Shown: positions 1 through 6,000, numbered from the stretch's first letter. The stretch is 6,502 nucleotides of DNA from Promethearchaeota archaeon (GCA_019057975.1 JAHLWJ010000257.1:1-6502); one strand, 5' to 3'. Notes: a model not told the origin generated them from the letters alone. Numbers and translations are program-made.

Positions 1-184
1 TTCTATTAGTAAGTTTATATATTTGGCTTGATATTATGGATATTCCAATAGCAATTAAAATGAAGCCTGACCACCACCAGATGGGATTAGTGAAATTATT
101 AAAACCCCAATACAAGAAAGCTCCTGCGATGATTAAACCGCAAATACTGAAGCCCTCGTTGTATTCATTTCTTTCGTAATGCAT
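1..184 (-). CDS. Small two-helix membrane protein, C-terminus off the left edge
   Basis: A reading frame not interrupted by stops begins at ATG (184-182) and runs off the window after 61 codons. The protein starts MHYERNEYNEGFSICGLIIA and has two hydrophobic segments, about residues 12-28 and 34-53, separated by a short turn rich in Asn, Pro and Trp (NNFTNPIWWW). The end seen so far is polar (SSQIYKLTNR). This is the usual look of a short archaeal two-helix membrane protein with both ends probably on the same side of the membrane; no family is recognised and no function can be assigned. The start is supported by the polar N-terminus and by a TATA-like element at 206-214, about 25 bases upstream, which would give an almost leaderless message; no Shine-Dalgarno sequence is visible. 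The upstream 37-bp repeat copy ends only five bases before the start codon. Confidence 0.6.
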   Translation of the reverse strand, partial: MHYERNEYNEGFSICGLIIAGAFLYWGFNNFTNPIWWWSGFILIAIGISIISSQIYKLTNR

Positions 185-189
185 TTTTA

Positions 190-295
190 ACCAATATTTA
201 TAATATTTTTATAATTACTATATTAACTATTTGGATTTGATATATATGAGTTAAAGAGACCAATATTTATAATATTTTTATAATTACTATATTAA
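190..295. repeat. Exact 37-bp direct repeat (190-226 and 259-295) with 32-bp spacer
   Basis: Two identical 37-bp copies, starting ACCAATATTTATAATATTTT, lie 69 bases apart and are almost pure A+T. The match ends abruptly on both sides (A/G before, C/T after). The left copy forms the immediate upstream region of the membrane-protein gene at 184 and contains its TATA-like element. The right copy supplies the last codons and the stop of the minus-strand remnant at 267-434. The simplest reading is a recent segmental duplication of a promoter region. Repeat and spacer lengths mimic a CRISPR unit, but there are only two copies and the repeat has no CRISPR-like end motifs. Confidence 0.9.
206..214 (-). 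promoter_or_regulatory. Candidate TATA box of the left-edge membrane-protein gene
   Basis: On the minus strand this reads TTATAAAAA, centred about 26 bases upstream of the ATG at 184, so transcription would start at or next to the start codon (leaderless, common in archaea). The same element occurs again in the second repeat copy at 275-283. In sequence this A+T-rich, TATA-like words are frequent by chance, so only the spacing argues for it. Confidence 0.3.
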
Positions 296-434
296 TCCAC
301 AAATACTGAATACTATCAAAATCGGTCTTCCATTCTTGTTTAAAATGTTCTCTACAATAGATTAATGTGTGTGATTGGTTGGCTTCATCTATAAAAACTA
401 TATCTCTTTTCTCAGCTACCGATAATTTGCTCAA
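267..434 (-). pseudogene. Coding remnant of unknown family, 3' end replaced by the repeat
   Basis: The minus strand encodes a stretch with natural-looking protein composition: SKLSVAEKRDIVFIDEANQS, then HTLIYCREHFKQEW, then KTDFDSIQYLW. It becomes INIVIIKIL and stops exactly where the sequence enters the right copy of the 37-bp repeat, so the true C-terminus appears to be lost. There is no ATG; the only near start is TTG at 434 without a ribosome site, and the frame is open a little further upstream through an F-rich stretch that looks non-coding. I do not recognise the family. The charged and aromatic middle suggests a soluble globular domain. Most likely both ends are missing. Confidence 0.45.
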
Positions 435-499
435 AATGAAATGAAAAAAAAGAAAATTTCCAAATAACTTGTTTTAATAAAATAATTTAATTCCAACGC

Positions 500-580
500 T
501 TAGGAATTTCGAGGTTTTTTATCATTAGAATCTTCATCTTTTTTACTAATTTTTTCTTTTGAAATATTTAGAAATGCCAT
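500..580 (-). CDS. Very short ORF (26 aa), possibly a gene tail
   Basis: ATG at 580 opens MAFLNISKEKISKKDEDSND followed by KKPRNS and a TAA stop. The composition (Lys/Asp/Glu/Ser-rich, no hydrophobic run after the first residues) resembles a charged C-terminal tail or a tiny protein more than random A+T-rich sequence. A GGAG lies 11 bases before the ATG. The frame is also open upstream of the ATG (FIRSNVK), so this may be the end of a longer gene cut off near the methyltransferase fragment, which starts 30 bases away on the other strand. Function unknown; it may be chance. Confidence 0.25.
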   Translation of the reverse strand: MAFLNISKEKISKKDEDSNDKKPRNS

Positions 581-609
581 CTTGACATTACTCCGTATAA
601 AGTTGTGCT

Positions 610-888
610 GTGCTTTTTAATTCTCCTCCATTGAGGAATAATCCCTTGCATCCCGATGGTCTACTCATGAAGAAAGTTGGGTACAATAAATATGCCTTCG
701 ATGGAGAGGTGAATAGAACCCTTTCCATAAAAGAGTGTCTCGTAATACAGTCCTTTCCGGAGATCTTTAAGCTCTGCGGAACAATTAAAGCGAAATATAG
801 CCAAATTGGAAATGCAGTGGCACCAGTCTTAGCATATTACCTTGGAAAGAGCGTGAGAAAATGCCTTAACTTATGTAATTTTTCATAA
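610..888 (+). pseudogene. C-terminal fragment of a DNA C5-cytosine methyltransferase
   Basis: The 92-residue frame matches the C-terminal end of Dcm/HhaI-type DNA (cytosine-5) methyltransferases, which transfer a methyl group from S-adenosylmethionine to a cytosine in a recognition site. Motif IX is visible at residues 36-50 (RTLSIKECLVIQSFP) and motif X at 63-75 (YSQIGNAVAPVLA), followed by the usual final helix. Everything before is missing: the SAM-binding motif I, the PCQ catalytic Cys loop (motif IV), ENV (motif VI) and the target-recognition domain, so the product cannot methylate alone. The frame opens after a TAA at 598-600 and its only start is a GTG at 610; no upstream frame carries the missing motifs, because that DNA is antisense to the short ORF at 500-580. 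G+C is higher than in the flanks, consistent with a transferred restriction-modification gene. Unless a separate partner subunit is encoded elsewhere, this is a relic. Confidence 0.85.
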
Positions 889-970
889 AAGATGAAACAA
901 CTACTAAAATCCTTTTCACTCCCACTATCTAAAACATCTCTTAATCTAATCACAAAAAGATGAAACAACT
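887..970. repeat. 16-bp direct repeat (887-902 and 955-970)
   Basis: AAAAGATGAAACAACT occurs twice, 68 bases apart. On the minus strand both copies encode VVSSF: the right copy closes the reading frame of the pseudogene at 946-1181, and the left copy gives the same residues followed by MKNYIS in an otherwise non-coding frame. This looks like a partial duplication of the 3' end of that gene. The right copy also starts a nested hairpin: GAAAC-AACT-GTTTC inside AAGATG...CATCTT (957-987). Confidence 0.7.
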
Positions 971-1181
971 GTTTCTAAAAACATCTTCCCTACTTCCTTC
1001 GGCGTTATTGCATCACCGTATTTCGAAAGAGTCTTTCCTCTAACTATATCCTTCACTAGAATATCAACGTTCAGAAGGGGATTTTTCGATTTTTCGATTT
1101 TTTTTTTAATATTCTTGGATCATATTTTGATGAATACGCAAAATAAACTTCATGAGTAAAATATAATAAATCAAAAATCAG
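946..1181 (-). pseudogene. Frameshifted gene remnant facing the methyltransferase fragment
   Basis: Two overlapping minus-strand frames each look coding. The upstream one, open from 1181, reads LIFDLLYFTHEVYFAYSSKY then DPRILKKKSKN and soon stops. The downstream one reads KNPLLNVDILVKDIVRGKTL then SKYGDAITPKEVGKMFLETV and VSSFCD, ending at TAG 946-948. They meet at a tandem 8-bp repeat (ATTTTTCG on the plus strand, 1081-1096). Deleting one 8-bp unit joins them without a break into ...DPRILKKKSKNPLLNVDIL..., so the frameshift is explained by one unit of slippage. There is no start codon in the open part and a TAA at 1182-1184, so the 5' end is also missing. I do not recognise the family. Its convergent position beside a methyltransferase fragment would suit a restriction enzyme or another defence-island gene, but that is only context. 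Confidence 0.55.
1081..1102. repeat. 8-bp tandem repeat ATTTTTCG, 2.75 copies
   Basis: Two full units (1081-1088, 1089-1096) are followed by ATTTTT, which runs into a T tract. The unit is not a multiple of three, and changing the number by one switches the minus-strand gene remnant at 946-1181 between broken and continuous. Such tracts are typical sites of slipped-strand mutation. Confidence 0.85.
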
Positions 1182-1191
1182 TTAATATTCA

Positions 1192-1203
1192 AATATTTAA
1201 AAA
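1192..1203 (+). promoter_or_regulatory. Candidate TATA element for the zinc-binding-protein gene
   Basis: ATATTTAAAAAT lies 52-63 bases upstream of the ATG at 1255. Initiation about 25 bases downstream would fall near 1222-1228 and leave a leader of about 30 bases that holds the GGAG at 1247-1250, four bases before the ATG. The ribosome site is convincing; the TATA element is only plausible in such A+T-rich DNA. Confidence 0.35.
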
Positions 1204-1254
1204 TGATCTTGAAACAATTATAGTGTAATAAATAAACATAAGGTTAGGAGTTAA

Positions 1255-1632
1255 ATGTCTGTTAAAAAATTGAATTGTCCAACATGTGGAATTGAATTTA
1301 TTCAGGATAATAATCGACAAAAGTATTGCTCGAAACATTGTCGGCTTAAAGATTGGAATTTGAAACAGAAAGAAAAAAAGAACGTATATTCTCAAGAGTT
1401 TAAAATCATTAAAAATGTAAATATACTCCCAAAAGAATTTTGGGATGCTTTTATAAACGGTAATTATTTTATAACTATGGAACCTTTATCATCAAATATT
1501 AATTTTTTTAGAAAATATAGTCGCTTTATATCGGGATCTAAGTCGCCATCGGCTTCTATCTTTTCAATTAATTGTCTCAATTGTTGTATAGCTTCTTCTT
1601 CAGTCGTACGGATTTCTGGTCTTGCCCTATAA
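1255..1632 (+). CDS. Small four-cysteine zinc-binding protein, probably with a spurious or replaced C-terminus
   Basis: The first 30 residues contain C-x2-C-x13-C-x3-C (Cys8, Cys11, Cys25, Cys29) in the context CPTCGIEF...RQKYCSKHCR. This is the short zinc-binding finger seen in many small phage- and mobile-element-associated proteins (CxxCG..F....KYCS..CR...). A basic helix follows (LKDWNLKQKEKK), then a plausible coding stretch to about residue 75 (ILPKEFWDAFINGNYF). A good ribosome site (GGAG, four bases before the ATG) supports the start. From about residue 76 the frame is Ser/Ile/Cys-rich (SASIFSINCLNCCIASSSVV) and is exactly antisense to the convincing minus-strand gene at 1464-1700. 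Either the two genes overlap tail to tail, or the minus-strand cassette inserted into this gene and the last 50 residues are accidental. The zinc site suggests nucleic-acid or protein binding; the role is unknown. Confidence 0.65.
   Translation: MSVKKLNCPTCGIEFIQDNNRQKYCSKHCRLKDWNLKQKEKKNVYSQEFKIIKNVNILPKEFWDAFINGNYFITMEPLSSNINFFRKYSRFISGSKSPSASIFSINCLNCCIASSSVVRISGLAL
1428..1444. other. Perfect 7-bp inverted repeat between convergent genes
   Basis: CCCAAAA-GAA-TTTTGGG forms a 7-bp stem with a 3-base loop. It lies inside the coding part of the zinc-binding-protein gene (codons for LPKEFW) and about 20 bases beyond the stop of the minus-strand gene ending at 1464, where it could act as a 3'-end hairpin for that transcript. 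No clean U-run follows, so terminator activity is uncertain. Confidence 0.3.
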
Positions 1633-1700
1633 CTGAGCGGGTTATTTTCGTCACCCCACGCTTGTCTGAAAAACTCATAAAATAAACGCGCATGTCTCAC
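1464..1700 (-). CDS. Small helical acidic protein of unknown family, second gene of a minus-strand pair
   Basis: A 78-residue frame starts at GTG 1700 (MRHARLFYEFFRQAWGDENN) and continues with PLSYRARPEIRTTEEEAIQQ, LRQLIEKIEADGDLDPDIKR and LYFLKKLIFDD. Two amphipathic helices (about 34-50 and 56-68) separated by GDLDP suggest a small helical bundle; no catalytic or metal motif is visible and I do not recognise the family. The GTG start is supported by a strong AGGAGG at 1713-1718 with 12-base spacing. It lies 29 bases downstream of the AT-hook-like gene at 1730-1885 in the same direction, so the two are probably co-transcribed. Local G+C (about 40-48% by hand count) is well above the surrounding 25-30%, a sign of recent arrival. 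Its 3' end runs antisense into the zinc-binding-protein gene. This frame is preferred over the opposite one because of its balanced charged composition. Confidence 0.6.
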   Translation of the reverse strand: MRHARLFYEFFRQAWGDENNPLSYRARPEIRTTEEEAIQQLRQLIEKIEADGDLDPDIKRLYFLKKLIFDDKGSIVIK

Positions 1701-1712
1701 TTTTTTCGCTTT

Positions 1713-1718
1713 CCTCCT
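1713..1718 (-). promoter_or_regulatory. Strong Shine-Dalgarno site AGGAGG deciding the GTG start at 1700
   Basis: On the minus strand AGGAGG sits 12 bases before GTG 1700. No ATG lies in frame near it. The sequence around it (AAGCGAAAAAGAGGAGGAAA) would also encode a very basic peptide after the stop of the upstream gene, so the intergenic 29 bases seem to serve mainly as a translation signal. Confidence 0.6.
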
Positions 1719-1729
1719 CTTTTTCGCTT

Positions 1730-1885
1730 CTAACCCCTCACGCTCAACGTCCGATAAGGGTCAGGTTTCTTTCTCGGACGCCCCTGCTTCTTTTCCACAT
1801 CCATGCCTTTTTTTTCTCTTTCTTTCTGTTCAACATCTTCCTTTAAGCGTTTGTCAAGATTTTTAATGGAACTCTCGCTTTTCAT
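1730..1885 (-). CDS. Small basic protein with an AT-hook-like motif, first gene of the pair
   Basis: ATG 1885 opens a 51-residue protein: MKSESSIKNLDKRLKEDVEQ, then KEREKKGMDVEKKQGRPRKK, then PDPYRTLSVRG and TAG. The N-terminal 30 residues are a highly charged helix or coiled coil; residues 35-40 (GRPRKK) match the AT-hook core GRP flanked by basic residues, known for binding the minor groove of A+T-rich DNA. The PYRTLSVRG end resembles the first beta strand of ribbon-helix-helix regulators, as if a longer protein had lost its helices, but this is speculative. No Shine-Dalgarno is evident before the ATG; a TATA-like element lies at 1952-1960. Its place ahead of the 78-residue gene, with shared high G+C, suggests a small imported module, such as a regulator and partner from a plasmid, virus or transposon. 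No homologue is recognised. Confidence 0.5.
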   Translation of the reverse strand: MKSESSIKNLDKRLKEDVEQKEREKKGMDVEKKQGRPRKKPDPYRTLSVRG

Positions 1886-1951
1886 GATCAGCTTTTTAAG
1901 AAAAAAGGGGGAATTTTACAAATGAATGATAAATTATTAAATTTATTTAAA

Positions 1952-1960
1952 TATTTATAA
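1952..1960 (-). promoter_or_regulatory. Candidate TATA box of the two-gene minus-strand cassette
   Basis: Minus-strand TTATAAATA lies about 70 bases upstream of ATG 1885, which predicts a start near 1926-1930 and a leader of about 40 bases. Sequence between 1886 and 2043 otherwise shows no coding signal on either strand, only A+T-rich DNA and a run of five G in the leader (CCCCC on the minus strand). Confidence 0.35.
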
Positions 1961-2043
1961 CGCACTAAATAATTTCGCAAATACATACCCACTTATTCAA
2001 AATAAAAATACTGAGGAAAAGATGAGAAATAATATTTATTCCA

Positions 2044-2202
2044 CTATTTTAACTTTCTCAGGATAATCTTTTTTAATATATCTTCTACTTTCTCATATTC
2101 CTCAATATAATAAAATCTATGCTTAGTTCCTTTTTGAATATTTTTCCAACATAATTCAGGTTCAATCTTTTCAAAAATTTTTTCTTTTTTTTATTCCGAC
2201 AT
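2044..2202 (-). pseudogene. Short coding remnant with an early in-frame stop
   Basis: ATG at 2202 is followed after only two codons by TAA, and then the same frame stays open to TAG 2044-2046 with protein-like composition: KKEKIFEKIEPELCWKNIQK, then GTKHRFYYIEEYEKVEDILK, then KIILRKLK. The stop sits at the edge of an A-rich tract, so a base change or slippage could have created it. About 48 residues survive; the pattern of aromatic and charged residues suggests a small alpha/beta fold. The family is not recognised. It could also be an active gene if the assembly has an error in the A tract. Confidence 0.35.
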
Positions 2203-2230
2203 TAATCTCACTTTAACTGTTATATATCCC

Positions 2231-2707
2231 TCATTTTTGGAAAGATGTGAAAAACCTCTCTACTAATATGTCTTGATTATCTTGAAGGGTCCACTCAAAA
2301 GATCTCACTCTATTTTTTTGGCATTTATCGAGATATGTCTTATTTATCTTCCATGAATTATAAAGGAGCATCCGAACTAGCATGTCCAAATAGCGTGTAT
2401 TGTCGTATTTCGACTTCCAGCATCGACCCATCCGATTTAAGTCGGAAAAACCCGTCTCAATATTCCACCTTTTTTTATAAAATCGCGATGTGCGGGACGC
2501 CCAAGAACTTGACTCTCCCCTTGGCTTCTGAGTGGTCATGATGGCATAAATTAATTTTGAAGCATTGTTTAGGGTTAGGTTCCCCTTTCGAAAGTCGCGC
2601 TTGACCTCAAGCAGAGAATGCCCTTTTTTTGCATTTAATATTACATAGACATTCTGAAAAAATCGACATTTGGCACCAGGAGCACTTGAAAATGTATTTC
2701 CAAGAAA
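2231..2707 (-). pseudogene. C-terminal part of a DDE transposase (IS4-type, YREK-like)
   Basis: The minus-strand frame is open from 2707 to the TAA at 2231 (158 residues). The first ATG is only at 2539, but clear protein-like sequence precedes it (CRFFQNVYVILNAKKGHSLL, EVKRDFRKGNLTLNNASKLI), so an ATG-based call cuts it short. At fragment residues 77-91 it reads YKKRWNIETGFSDLN, which fits the Y-x2-R-x3-E-x6-K signature of IS4-type transposases, with Asn in place of the final Lys; the Glu is the third catalytic residue of the DDE triad. The tail, with LLYNSWKINKTY, is the usual last helix region. The two catalytic Asp residues should lie upstream and are absent, so the enzyme is dead. The frame is closed by a TAA at 2708-2710. 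It is probably the 3' part of the same gene as the fragment at 2866-3066, though the two could come from different elements. Confidence 0.75.
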
Positions 2708-2865
2708 TTAAAGAGTATATAAAAGTTGAACATAATATTGAATAAAATTAATCTAAATTACATTCATACCATTGAATAATTGAATAAGGATTTTAATCAG
2801 TTTCTTTGATGATTTTTTGATTATCTCTATGGAAATCTATTAATAAAATTTCTAAAATCTATAAT
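2708..2865 (-). other. Decayed interior of the transposase region
   Basis: No intact gene. Continuing the frame of the N-terminal transposase fragment past its stop gives pieces such as FINRFP and SKNHQRN broken by several stops. An NR followed shortly by SK is where IS1634-like transposases have their next conserved block, so this may be the same gene after heavy mutation. A large part, including both catalytic Asp residues, has been lost before 2707. No inverted terminal repeats or target-site duplications could be picked out by eye. Confidence 0.35.
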
Positions 2866-3066
2866 TTATAAGAATCTATGCGATATATACTCGCCGACCG
2901 AAAGCCCTTGTTTTCGCTTTGAAACACAGCTGTTAATTATTTCAATCAAACCTATCTCTTCAGAAATCGAAAATAGGCTATATATTAAACCAAACGTATA
3001 TTCTTTAGGCTTTGGGCGTTTTCTAGATAATTTTCGCTTTATTACGTGAAGATTCTCTATTATTTG
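2866..3066 (-). pseudogene. N-terminal part of a transposase (IS1634-like)
   Basis: The minus strand is open for 66 codons between a TGA at 3067-3069 and the TAA at 2866-2868. It reads QIIENLHVIKRKLSRKRPKP, KEYTFGLIYSLFSISEEIGL and IEIINSCVSKRKQGLSVGEY. The block GLIYSLFSISEEIGLIEII...KRKQGLSVGEY matches the N-terminal domain typical of IS1634-like archaeal transposases (pattern: G, then A-E-x-L-G-ø-v-e-I-I-d, then K-R-x-Q-G-L-S-V-G). The frame has no start codon and its first codons coincide with the stop of the large membrane-protein gene, so the element's 5' end was lost at that junction. It is on the same strand and in the right order with the C-terminal fragment at 2231-2707. The family name is from motif memory only. 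Confidence 0.65.
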
Positions 3067-6000
3067 TCAAGTATAATTTTTTTTATAAATTTTACCCCAA
3101 CTTGTCTTATACATTTGAATATAAGTTGTTTTTTATTTATTTGACCCTCCTTATAATCCTTCCAAGCGTCTTTTATTATATCCCAGTCAGAACCCAACTT
3201 CTTCATTAAAAAATCTTCAATATTATCTTGATTTTCGAGTATTTTTTCAATATTATTTGCTATTTCATCCAATTTAGTATCTAAAAGTTGGTGAGATTGC
3301 CTAAATTCCTGCTTTAATAACTCAAGTTGTTGATTAACTTCGTCTGCTTTTCCAAACTCTCCAGAGCCCTCAAATTCATCGAATTTACGCCGTAATTTTT
3401 TAATTTCTTTGCGTAATTTATGATTTTTCGATTCTATAGAATCAAATTCCTCAATTTGGTTTGTTAAAATTTTACTTGTTTCTCTTATAATGGTTATTTT
3501 GAGATCCTCTTGACCTTTTTTGATAGCTTCAAGTTTTTCACCAAATTCTCTTCTAAGTTCCCTAAATTCTTCCATCACATCAGATAAGGCACCCATTTGT
3601 ACGTGTTGATTCTCGCTAACTATTGATACGATAAGCATTTTTTCCCCTTCTTGCTCCTCAATATTCGATTTTAATAAAACATTCATTCCATCTCTTGTAA
3701 TTCCAGACATATCAAGTGAATTTGAAGATGATGATATGGTACTCATTGTCATTCTGTTCTTTAACATTTGAAGTATTTGTTTTTCTGAGAAACCTTCCTT
3801 TAACTTGATTTTCACAGTCTTTTTTTCCTTAGCTTGAAATTTTTGGTTAAATTCTTCACTACTGATTTGGCGTGGTGTAATGTATTTGCATGAGAAAATT
3901 TGAAACGGCTCCATTTTAGCAACTTGAAAATTCCCTTTAGGATCAATATATTCAATAGCGGCGTTAATTTCGGTATCTGCGCAAGCCAGACAGAATAAAT
4001 AAAAAATTGCCGTTCCAAATTTATACGGAGCTATATTCCCTATATTAAAAGTATTTGATGGAGTTTTTTCATCCAATAGAAGAGTGTTAGGCAATTGAAT
4101 TCTAACCGATGTATTAGTAATCGCATAGTTGAGCGCATTACCAACTCTCACAAAAAATCTAAAAGTATCCCCTGCAACTTCAAAACCTCTTGAAATTTTA
4201 ACGGGAGATGAAATCTCTCCAACTTTTTCAAGTTCTTTTGGTCTTTCAACCATCACTTTTTTTATGGAAATTCTTGGAAATTCATTAATCCAACCTTCTT
4301 CTATTAAATATTGTCCTATTTTTTTTGCTGTATCAAAATTATAACCTAAATCAACAATTAAGTCATATAATGTTGGTTGGGCTAATTTCTTTATTAAATC
4401 TTCGGCATTAGATTTTAATGTTGGTATTTCAGAAGTAGTATAACTTATTGAAGAATTTAGTAAATCAATATATTTTTCCGCATCGTCAATATTTAAATTT
4501 AAATCCCTTACCAAATCAGCTTTTGTTATTTCCTTTTGGTTTTCGTTTTCCACTATTAATATTTGTTTTATATTTTTAGTCTTCTCTTTAATATCTGCCA
4601 AATTTAACATTTCCATTGCCCAATCTATAGTTCCATCTAAGTTATAAGGTTTTGCTTCCTGTATGATTTTATTCAATTTCTTTTTAGCGCTTGAAAACTC
4701 CTCCTCTTCAATTAGTTTTTCAATTATAGGAAATTCTCGTTCTAATTTTTCTCTTATTTTTCTTTTTCGTTCTAATTTTTCTTGTTCTATATCGCTTAAT
4801 GAAGATTTTGTCTTTTCTATTTTTTTTATTAAAAAATCGTTTATCCTTTTATTATAAGCTGATGGTAATAATCCTGAATATCTCTTAAGATTATTTAGCC
4901 CTTGCTCAAAAATATTTAAAGATTCTACAATATTTTCTTCAGATAATAGTGATTCTCCCTTTTTAATATAATTTAAGATTTTTTTTACTTTTTCTAAAGC
5001 GTCTCTATGACTCTCATTGATATTTCTTGTAGAAGATTCATATGATCTAGTTAAATCTTTGTGTTTGTCTGCTATGACACTACCAAATCCTACTATAAAA
5101 GGCATTATAATATATGCTAAAAAAAATGAAAGAACAGCATGTTCAACATATTCCCTAAAATAAATACGAACAATACCTTTATCAAATTCAACAGGATAAT
5201 AATAATGATAATCTGTATACACAGCATAACTAAAATCTGTTAAAGTACTAGCAATTGATGCCATTATACCCATCGAGATAAGAAGTACTAAAATAAAACA
5301 ACCTATACCTTTTCCAAGTCCAAGATCAAACTTATCAACAAAAAAAATAATGATAGAGGAAATTATACACGCAGCAAATGCATAAAAATATTGAGGAATA
5401 AATATTCCTAATATAAAAGACAAAATGGGATAAAATAAAATAAGAACGGGAAAGAGGAATTTGGTTTTTTTTAATATATTATATTTTTTCTGTGAAAATT
5501 GATTGGAATTATAAGTATCAGACCAAGTAAGGTAATTTGGATTAATTCCCTTTTCAATCGTTAAAAATTTTTCATTTTTTTTCTTTTCAAATTGAGAAAT
5601 TAACGAAGATAATTCATATGGTCTTAAATTTCTATATTTTTTTTGAGATCTTATATATAAGAATGTTAAGAAGGCACATCCTAGTAATATAAAAAGCATT
5701 ATAACAAAATTTATATAAAACATCAAGAAAATGATAAATTCTTTAGATGGTGGTATTGATATTTCTTCTTCATATGTCCAAATCAATCTCGGGGTTTCAT
5801 CTGAATATACGCCCTCTAATGAATTTATAGCACTATAATTTGTTTGAAGATTATTCGAAGCATTGAGACATATAGAAATCCCATCTCCGTTAATATAATC
5901 TGTAATATCTATATAATATCCCCCCCCGCCGCTAATAGTTTTAATTATTTCACCGTGATCTGGTTTATTTGCCCATGTTATTGTATCCTCATTCCAATAT

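Noticed and set aside
190..295. 37-bp repeat with 32-bp spacer as a minimal CRISPR array
   Set aside because: Lengths fit, but there are just two copies, the repeat is nearly all A+T without the usual GAAAC/GTT ends, no further degenerate copy follows on either side, and the copies are explained by duplicated promoter DNA.
1189..1395. Minus-strand 68-residue frame
   Set aside because: It is antisense to the zinc-binding-protein gene, whose Cys pattern and ribosome site are convincing, and its composition is hydrophobic and Ser/Phe-rich as expected for a shadow.
1895..1925. Resemblance between FFLKKLI upstream of the AT-hook-like gene and YFLKKLI in the second gene of the pair
   Set aside because: Only six residues match, the DNA differs at several codon positions, and the first occurrence lies before the start codon; chance is sufficient in A-rich sequence.
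2020..2067. Plus-strand tiny ORF starting at an ATG after GAGGAAAAG near 2022
   Set aside because: Only 14 codons, overlapping the 3' end of the better minus-strand remnant at 2044-2202.
2335..2541. Plus-strand 68-residue frame
   Set aside because: It is antisense to the transposase C-terminal fragment, which carries the recognisable YKKRW..E motif.
2910..2925. GTTTTCGCTTTGAAAC as a lone CRISPR-like repeat
   Set aside because: It occurs once and lies within the coding frame of the N-terminal transposase fragment (residues around SKRKQ).
3812..4857. Short frames inside the large gene (3812-4018 minus, 4129-4344 plus, 4663-4857 plus)
   Set aside because: All lie within the intact 1,090-residue gene in other frames, with Ser/Phe/Ile-rich composition and no ribosome sites.
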